A stretch of 64,000 nucleotides of DNA from Streptomyces avermitilis MA-4680 = NBRC 14893 (GTDB lineage: Bacteria > Actinomycetota > Actinomycetes > Streptomycetales > Streptomycetaceae). Numbering within the stretch: the first letter of the stretch is position 1; every line of letters begins with the position of its first letter. Positions 59,477 through 64,000 of the stretch are shown piece after piece. Below the pieces are notes generated by a model that was not told the DNA's origin, did not search any database, and saw only the letters and a list, made by a program, of their open reading frames with translations. A program made the translations under genes and the position numbers. The DNA lies in the NCBI RefSeq assembly GCF_000009765.2, contig NC_003155.5, forward strand, positions 3,844,001-3,908,000, read 5' to 3'.

Positions 59477-60345
59477 ACGGGCACGAGGCTGCTATGCGTC
59501 CCCCACACCCCCCGGAACCGGAGCGGGCCGCCGAGCTGCGGCGGCGGTTCGCCGATGAGGCACGGTCCGAGCGGCCCGATCTGTCGGCGTTGTGTCTGCT
59601 CGTGGGCGCGGCGGCGGACGGGGCGCTGGACGAGGCCGGGATCGACGCGGCACAGATCGACCTCGACCGGCTCGCCGGACAGGTGCCGTTCCGGCCCGGC
59701 GGGCCGCGGCCTTGGGCCCTCGCGCTCGCCGAGCTGCTCGGCGGGCGCTGCGGGTTCCGCGGTACGCCCGCGGACTACCAGCGGCTGGAGTCCTCCCTGC
59801 TGCACGAGGTGCTGCGGCGCCGGCGCGGCCTGCCCATCCTGCTGTCGGTGGTCTGGATGGAGGTCGCCAGGAGAGCGGGCGCACCCGTGTACGGGGTCGC
59901 GCTGCCGGGGCACTTCGTCGTCGGATTCGGGCCCCCCGAGCAGCAGGTGCTGGCCGACCCCTTCGACGGCGGCCGGGTGCTGACCGGCGGCGACGCCGAA
60001 CTGCTCGTCGCGGGTGCCACGGGCGCCCCGCTCGACCCGTCGATGCTCACGCCGGCCGACCCGCTCGACGTCGTGCTGCGCATCCTCAACAACATCCGCG
60101 CGTGGGCGGCCGCACGCCCCGAACGCTCGGACGTCGCGCTCTGGGCCGTCGACCTCTCCCTGCTGCTCCCCTCCCACCCCGCCCGCCTGCGCTACGACCG
60201 CGCCCAACTGCTCGTCGAGCGGGGGGACTTCCTGACCGGAGCCATGGAGCTGGACGCCTACGCGGAGGTGGTCGAGGCCGTCGACGGGAGCGCCGCCGAC
60301 CGGATCCGTCACCAGGCCCGCGCGGCGCGCTCGATGCTCAACTGA
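59473..60345 (+). CDS. SirB1/transglutaminase-like (Transglutaminase_9) protein
   Basis: 290-residue protein. SSLLHEVLRRRRGLPILLSV followed by WMEVARRAGAPVYGVALPGHFVVGF matches the SirB1 N-terminal, transglutaminase-like family (PF13369). The usual catalytic Cys is not visible: a family cysteine would precede the LPI segment, which here reads RRRRGLPILL. His in LPGHFVVG and Asp in VLADPFDGG are present. The C-terminal half contains TPR-like helices. Translationally coupled to the GNAT gene. Confidence 0.82.
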   Translation: MNGHEAAMRPPHPPEPERAAELRRRFADEARSERPDLSALCLLVGAAADGALDEAGIDAAQIDLDRLAGQVPFRPGGPRPWALALAELLGGRCGFRGTPADYQRLESSLLHEVLRRRRGLPILLSVVWMEVARRAGAPVYGVALPGHFVVGFGPPEQQVLADPFDGGRVLTGGDAELLVAGATGAPLDPSMLTPADPLDVVLRILNNIRAWAAARPERSDVALWAVDLSLLLPSHPARLRYDRAQLLVERGDFLTGAMELDAYAEVVEAVDGSAADRIRHQARAARSMLN

Positions 60346-60363
60346 GCGCCCTTCGTGGGGTTT

Positions 60364-60978
60364 CTACAACCAGCCCTTGTCCCGCGCCGTCCGTACCGCC
60401 TCTGTCCGGTTGCGGACCGCCAGTTTCTGTATGGCGGTGGACAGGTAGTTGCGGACCGTGCCCTGGGACAGGTGCAGGGCCGTGGCCAGCTCCGCGTTCG
60501 TCGCGCCGTCGGCCGCCGCGCGCAGCACCTCGCGCTCGCGGTCGGTCAGCGGATTGGCGCCCCCGGCGAGCGCGGCGGCCGCCAGCGTGGGGTCGATGAC
60601 CCGCTCCCCGGCCAGCACCTTGCGTACCGCCTCGGCGAGTTGGGCCGCCGGCGCGTCCTTCACCAGGAACGCGTCGGCGCCGGCCTCCATCGCGCTGCGC
60701 AGATAGCCGGGGCGGCCGAACGTGGTGAGGACGACCAGTTTCACCGCGGGCAGCTCCCGGTTCACCTGCGCCGCCGCCTCGATCCCCGTGGCACCCGGCA
60801 TCTCGATGTCCAGGAGTGCCACGTCCACGGCGTGCTCGCGCGCCGCCGCCAGCACCTCGTCGCCGCGCGCGACTTGGGCGACGACCTCGATGTCGGGTTC
60901 GAGGCCGAGCAGGGCGGCCAGCGCCTCGCGGACCATCGACTGGTCCTCGGCGAGCAGGACCTTGATCGTGCGGCTCAT
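60364..60978 (-). CDS. LuxR-type response regulator (DesR-like)
   Basis: 204-residue response regulator. Receiver domain with acidic pair in LLAEDQ, phosphoacceptor Asp in VALLDIEMPG, Thr in VVLTTF and Lys in FLVKDAP. The C-terminal NarL/LuxR helix-turn-helix is NPLTDREREVLRAAADGATN and LHLSQGTVRNYLSTAIQKL. Last gene of a four-gene unit with its histidine kinase and an ABC exporter. Confidence 0.93.
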   Translation of the reverse strand: MSRTIKVLLAEDQSMVREALAALLGLEPDIEVVAQVARGDEVLAAAREHAVDVALLDIEMPGATGIEAAAQVNRELPAVKLVVLTTFGRPGYLRSAMEAGADAFLVKDAPAAQLAEAVRKVLAGERVIDPTLAAAALAGGANPLTDREREVLRAAADGATNAELATALHLSQGTVRNYLSTAIQKLAVRNRTEAVRTARDKGWL

Positions 60979-60988
60979 GCCCCGGATC

Positions 60989-62200
60989 CTACGGGGTCCC
61001 CGCCGTGCCCACGGGCCCCCGGGCGGATGCCATCGGTACCCGCGCGACCAGCCGGAACCCGCGTCGCACGCGGCCGGCGTCCAGCGATCCGCCGGCCTTC
61101 TCCAGGCGTTCGGTCAGTCCCGTAAGGCCGTTGCCGGGGGTGCTGCCGGAGCCGCCCGAACCGTCGTCCTCCACGGACAGTTCGAGCACCGGACCGTCCA
61201 GCGTCTGACGGTGGACGAGCTCCACCACGCAGCGCCGGGCCCCGCTGTGCCGTACGACGTTGGTGACCGCCTCGCGCAGCGCCCAGGCCAGCGCGGACTC
61301 GCTCTCCTCGGGGACGCCGTCGAGGTCCGGTTCAGCCGGCAGGTCGGCGGTGACGCCCGCCGCGGTCAACGCGACCTGCATGCCCGCGAGCTCCCCGGCC
61401 AGCCGGGGCCGCCGGTAGCCGGTGACGGCCTCGCGGACGTCGACGAGGGCCTGGCGGCTGACCTGTTCGATGTCGGCGACCTGCTGGGCCGCCTTCTCGG
61501 GGTGGTCGGGGAGCATCCGCCCGGCCAGCTCGCTCTTGAGCGTGATCAGGGAGAGCGAGTGACCCAGCAGGTCGTGCAGGTCCCTGGCCAGCCGCAGCCG
61601 TTCCTCGTTCGCGGCGAGCTGGGCGACGGTCGCCCGCGCCTTGCGCAACTCCACCGTCGTACGGACCAGTTGCCGTACGCCGGTCATCGCGAAGCCGATG
61701 AGGACGACGAGGAGGACGAGGTTGCGCGCGTCCTGCTCACCGCCGTGGAGGCCGACGAGCAGCATCGCGACGGCGGTCAGGGGGATCGTCCAGTACGCCA
61801 CCCGCAGCGGGAACGTCGTCCCGCAGGCCACGGAGACGTACACGAAGAGGCCCAGCCAGGACGGGCCGAGGGACAGGCACAGCACGACGGCGAGCACGCC
61901 GAGGGCGACGACGAGGGCGGCGACGGCCGGGCCGTTCAACGCCCTGCCCATGTTCCGGAAGACCAGCGTCAGATAGATCCCGACGAAGGCCGCGAGGCCG
62001 AGCCAGCCGGCCGCGGTGGCGGCGGGCGTGTGGTGGCCGGAGGCCAGGTCGTGGACCGGTGAGCTGAGGAACACCAGCCAGATGACGATCCACATCGCCT
62101 TGCGCAGCGCCTCGCGCACGTTGCGCGGTGACTGCCCCGTGCGCACCAGCCATCCCGCCCGGAGGTCGTCGGGCTGCGGGTCTTCCGTCATGGCACTCAC
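60989..62200 (-). CDS. Sensor histidine kinase (DesK/HisKA_3 type)
   Basis: 403-residue kinase. Five or six N-terminal transmembrane helices (about 25-170) precede the HisKA_3 dimerisation helix with the phospho-His in RLARDLHDLLGHSLS. The HATPase_c domain has the N-box ALREAVTNVVRHSGA and the G-box GNGLTGLTERLEKAGG. DesK-like sensors of this topology read membrane fluidity or lipid-targeting antibiotics. Start GTG 62200 overlaps the permease stop (GTGA); ATG 62191 is the alternative. Confidence 0.92.
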   Translation of the reverse strand: MSAMTEDPQPDDLRAGWLVRTGQSPRNVREALRKAMWIVIWLVFLSSPVHDLASGHHTPAATAAGWLGLAAFVGIYLTLVFRNMGRALNGPAVAALVVALGVLAVVLCLSLGPSWLGLFVYVSVACGTTFPLRVAYWTIPLTAVAMLLVGLHGGEQDARNLVLLVVLIGFAMTGVRQLVRTTVELRKARATVAQLAANEERLRLARDLHDLLGHSLSLITLKSELAGRMLPDHPEKAAQQVADIEQVSRQALVDVREAVTGYRRPRLAGELAGMQVALTAAGVTADLPAEPDLDGVPEESESALAWALREAVTNVVRHSGARRCVVELVHRQTLDGPVLELSVEDDGSGGSGSTPGNGLTGLTERLEKAGGSLDAGRVRRGFRLVARVPMASARGPVGTAGTP

Positions 62201-62955
62201 GCCTTCAGCGTGTCCTTCCGGTACAGCCACGCCGCTCCGCCCGCGAACAGGACGAAGGAGACGGCGAGGATGGCGATGTCCTTGGCTTGCGGGGCGTTGC
62301 CCAGCTCTATGGCCTGTCCGAGGGCAGCGTACGCGTGCGTGGGGAGCCACTTCGCGATGGACTGGAGCCAGTCGGGGAAGGTCGTCGTCGGCATCCACAG
62401 GCCGCCGAGCATCGACAGCCCGAAGTAGACGATCATCGTGATCGGGCGGACCGCGTCCCCGGTCGCCAGATAGCCGATGGCGACCCCGAGGGCGGCGAAG
62501 ACGAGGCTGCCGACCCAGATCGTGCCGGTGAGCGCGAGCCACTGCCAGGCGTCCAGACGGACGTTCTTCACGGCCGCCGCGACCACGAAGACGATCAGGA
62601 TCGACGGCAGGCTGATCACTGCGGCACTGGCGGTCTTCGCGAGGACATAGCCCCGGCCGGGGAGCGTGGTCAGCCTCAGCTGCCGCACCCAGCCGCTCTC
62701 GCGCTCCTTGGCGATGCGCTCGCTGTTGCCCATCAGGACAGCGGTCAGGGCGCCGAAGGACGCCATCGAGACCATGAAGAAGGTCGGGAGGCTGAGGCCC
62801 GTGCCCTCCACCTTCGTCGTGCTGTCGGCGCTGCCCGCGATCAGTAGGAACAGGGCCGAGGGGTAGATCACCGAGAAGAACAGGAACTTGCGGTTGCGCA
62901 GGGCGCGGACGATCTCCAGTTTGATGAGACCCCACGAAGCGAAGATGTTCGTCAC
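62197..62955 (-). CDS. ABC-2 type transporter permease
   Basis: 252-residue permease with six transmembrane segments (FLFFSVIYPSALFLLIAG; LPTFFMVSMASFGALTAVLM; VISLPSILIVFVVAAAV; WVGSLVFAALGVAIGYLA; ITMIVYFGLSMLGGLWMP; IAILAVSFVLFAGGAAWLY). The cytoplasmic loop ERIAKERESGWVRQLRLTTL is typical of ABC-2 drug/lipid exporters. Starts GTG overlapping the ATPase gene stop (GTGA). Confidence 0.92.
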   Translation of the reverse strand: MTNIFASWGLIKLEIVRALRNRKFLFFSVIYPSALFLLIAGSADSTTKVEGTGLSLPTFFMVSMASFGALTAVLMGNSERIAKERESGWVRQLRLTTLPGRGYVLAKTASAAVISLPSILIVFVVAAAVKNVRLDAWQWLALTGTIWVGSLVFAALGVAIGYLATGDAVRPITMIVYFGLSMLGGLWMPTTTFPDWLQSIAKWLPTHAYAALGQAIELGNAPQAKDIAILAVSFVLFAGGAAWLYRKDTLKA

Positions 62956-63884
62956 TTGGACTTCGACTCCTCGGCGGCGGTGATGGCGACGAAGGCCTGC
63001 TCGAGCCCGAGCCCGGCGACTTCGAGGTTGCGGGGGAAGACCCCGAGCCCGTACAGCGCGTGCACGGTCGCGTCGGCGTCGGTCGACTGGATGCGGATCG
63101 TGTGACCCGATATGTCGACGGAGGTCAGGAAGGGCAGGGCACGCAGCGGGGCCTCGTCGATCGGGCCCTCCAGGTCGAAGGAGACCCGGCGGGCGCCGGC
63201 CTTCGCCTTGATCTCGGCGGCGGTGCCGTCGGCCAGCAGCCGGCCCCGGTGCAGGACCAGGACGCGGTCCGCGATGGCGTCGGCCTCTTCCAGGTAGTGC
63301 GTCGCGAACAGGACCGTACGGCCCTGGTCGGCCTGTTCGCGCATGGTGGCCCAGAAGGCGTGGCGGGTGGTGACGTCCATGCCGGTGGTCGGTTCGTCGA
63401 GGACGATCAGGTCGGTGTCCCCGGCCGTGGCGAGCGCGAAGCGGACGCGCTGTTCCTGGCCGCCGGAGAGCTTGTTGACCTTGCGATCCGCGATCTGCGA
63501 GACACCGGCGCGGGCAAGCACGTCGGTGACGCGGAACGGCTTGGGGTGCAGGTCGCAGGCGAGCTTCACCAGCTCGCCGACGGTGACCTCGTCCATCAGC
63601 CCGCCGCTTTGCAGCATGGCGCCGACGCGCCCGGCGACGATGGCCTCGCGCGGGCTGCCGCCGAAGAGCCGGACCGTGCCGCTGTCCGCGTGCTTGAGCC
63701 CGAGGAGGAGGTCCAGCGTGGTCGACTTGCCCGCGCCGTTGGGCCCCAGGAGGGCCACCGTCTCGCCCGGGTGCAGGGCGAGTGTCAGCCCGTCCACGGC
63801 CCGGACGTCGCCGTACGTCTTCGTCACCTGGTCGAACGCGACCACCGAGCCGGTGGTCACCGCAGTCGTTGTCATGTGACCCAT
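62952..63884 (-). CDS. ABC transporter ATP-binding protein (drug/lipid exporter type)
   Basis: 310-residue ATPase. Walker A LLGPNGAGKST, Q-loop region MLQSGGLMDEVTVGE, signature LSGGQEQR, Walker B LIVLDEPTTGMD and the switch His in LFATHYLEEAD. C-terminal extension typical of DrrA/NodI exporters. Two possible starts, ATG 63884 and ATG 63875; neither has a strong ribosome-binding site. First gene of the ABC-kinase-regulator operon. Confidence 0.92.
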   Translation of the reverse strand: MGHMTTTAVTTGSVVAFDQVTKTYGDVRAVDGLTLALHPGETVALLGPNGAGKSTTLDLLLGLKHADSGTVRLFGGSPREAIVAGRVGAMLQSGGLMDEVTVGELVKLACDLHPKPFRVTDVLARAGVSQIADRKVNKLSGGQEQRVRFALATAGDTDLIVLDEPTTGMDVTTRHAFWATMREQADQGRTVLFATHYLEEADAIADRVLVLHRGRLLADGTAAEIKAKAGARRVSFDLEGPIDEAPLRALPFLTSVDISGHTIRIQSTDADATVHALYGLGVFPRNLEVAGLGLEQAFVAITAAEESKSK

Positions 63885-63935
63885 CGTGGCCGGGCAGGGG
63901 GTGTCCCGGGCAGTGCCACCTGTCGTCGGTCCGGG

Positions 63936-63949
63936 ATGACAGATGTCAT
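63936..63949. promoter_or_regulatory. Palindromic operator upstream of the ABC/two-component operon
   Basis: ATGACA-GA-TGTCAT, perfect 6-bp arms, 52-65 bp before the ATPase start. TGTC/GACA half-sites recur on both sides (63921 and 63961). A site of this form is expected for a NarL/DesR-type regulator, so the operon-encoded response regulator is the likely ligand. Confidence 0.6.
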
Positions 63950-64000
63950 GGGCGGCACGGTGACACGGCTGCCGCGCACCGGGCGCCGGATACGAGCAAG

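Noticed and set aside
59473..60345. Active transglutaminase/protease assignment
   Set aside because: The family fold is clear, but the expected catalytic Cys could not be located by eye, so only the family name is given.

Overview
The window is high-GC actinobacterial chromosome and almost certainly Streptomyces. Genes are GC-rich with strong third-position bias, GTG starts are frequent, many neighbours overlap by ATGA or GTGA, and the proteins are Streptomyces-typical (SlpD/SlpE-like lipoprotein peptidases, DUF3152, DUF3107, DUF3117, an AdnA-type helicase). It holds about 58 protein genes. No rRNA, tRNA, CRISPR array, prophage or insertion sequence was recognised. From memory of Mycobacterium tuberculosis, two conserved actinobacterial core blocks lie side by side: an Rv3201c-Rv3211-like block (about 1-29 kb) and an Rv1239c-Rv1177-like block in reverse order (about 36-58 kb), with Streptomyces-specific genes inserted in and between them.

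1-9.9 kb: the 5' part of an AdnA-like helicase, an MGMT-fold alkyltransferase-like protein, a large pseudokinase/flippase-like membrane fusion, two tandem lipoprotein peptidases, and MoeZ. 9.9-15 kb: a four-gene minus-strand operon (PelF-like glycosyltransferase, polytopic membrane protein, NAD-dependent epimerase, spherulin-4-like hydrolase) that looks like a compact, uncharacterised exopolysaccharide system. 15-20.9 kb: a dipeptide/oligopeptide ABC importer (binding protein, two permeases, fused double ATPase) behind a consensus promoter and a 30-codon, apparently leaderless leader ORF. 20.9-29.4 kb: DUF3152 metzincin-like protein, alpha/beta hydrolase, TetR regulator, DUF3107, ferritin-like protein and a DEAD-box RNA helicase with a long repetitive basic tail.

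29.6-36 kb is an accessory-like stretch: hydrolase, NYN-domain protein, a 50-aa conserved protein, MarC, PHP phosphoesterase, DUF6758 and SUFU proteins, and a decayed MFS transporter fragment. 36-42 kb: CorA, a PNPOx-like protein, a lipoprotein, a MgtE-N/CBS protein, DUF1003 and Mrp. 42-49 kb is the envelope-stress and export module: TatB, HtrA protease (with an apparent frameshift in its linker), zinc-binding anti-sigma factor and SigE-like ECF sigma factor, followed by an O-methyltransferase and DUF3117.

49.5-60.3 kb: enoyl-CoA hydratase, TagA, a DivIVA-motif protein, FolP2-like protein, LOG-like protein, the lysine/DAP genes dapE and dapC, a lysozyme-like membrane protein, ferredoxin, a GNAT acetyltransferase and a SirB1-like protein. 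60.4-63.9 kb: a drug-type ABC-2 exporter co-transcribed with a DesK/DesR-like two-component system, with a perfect palindrome upstream. Short tandem-repeat arrays repeatedly occupy gene ends and intergenic gaps (30.5, 42.1, 43.2, 48.9 and 57.5 kb).
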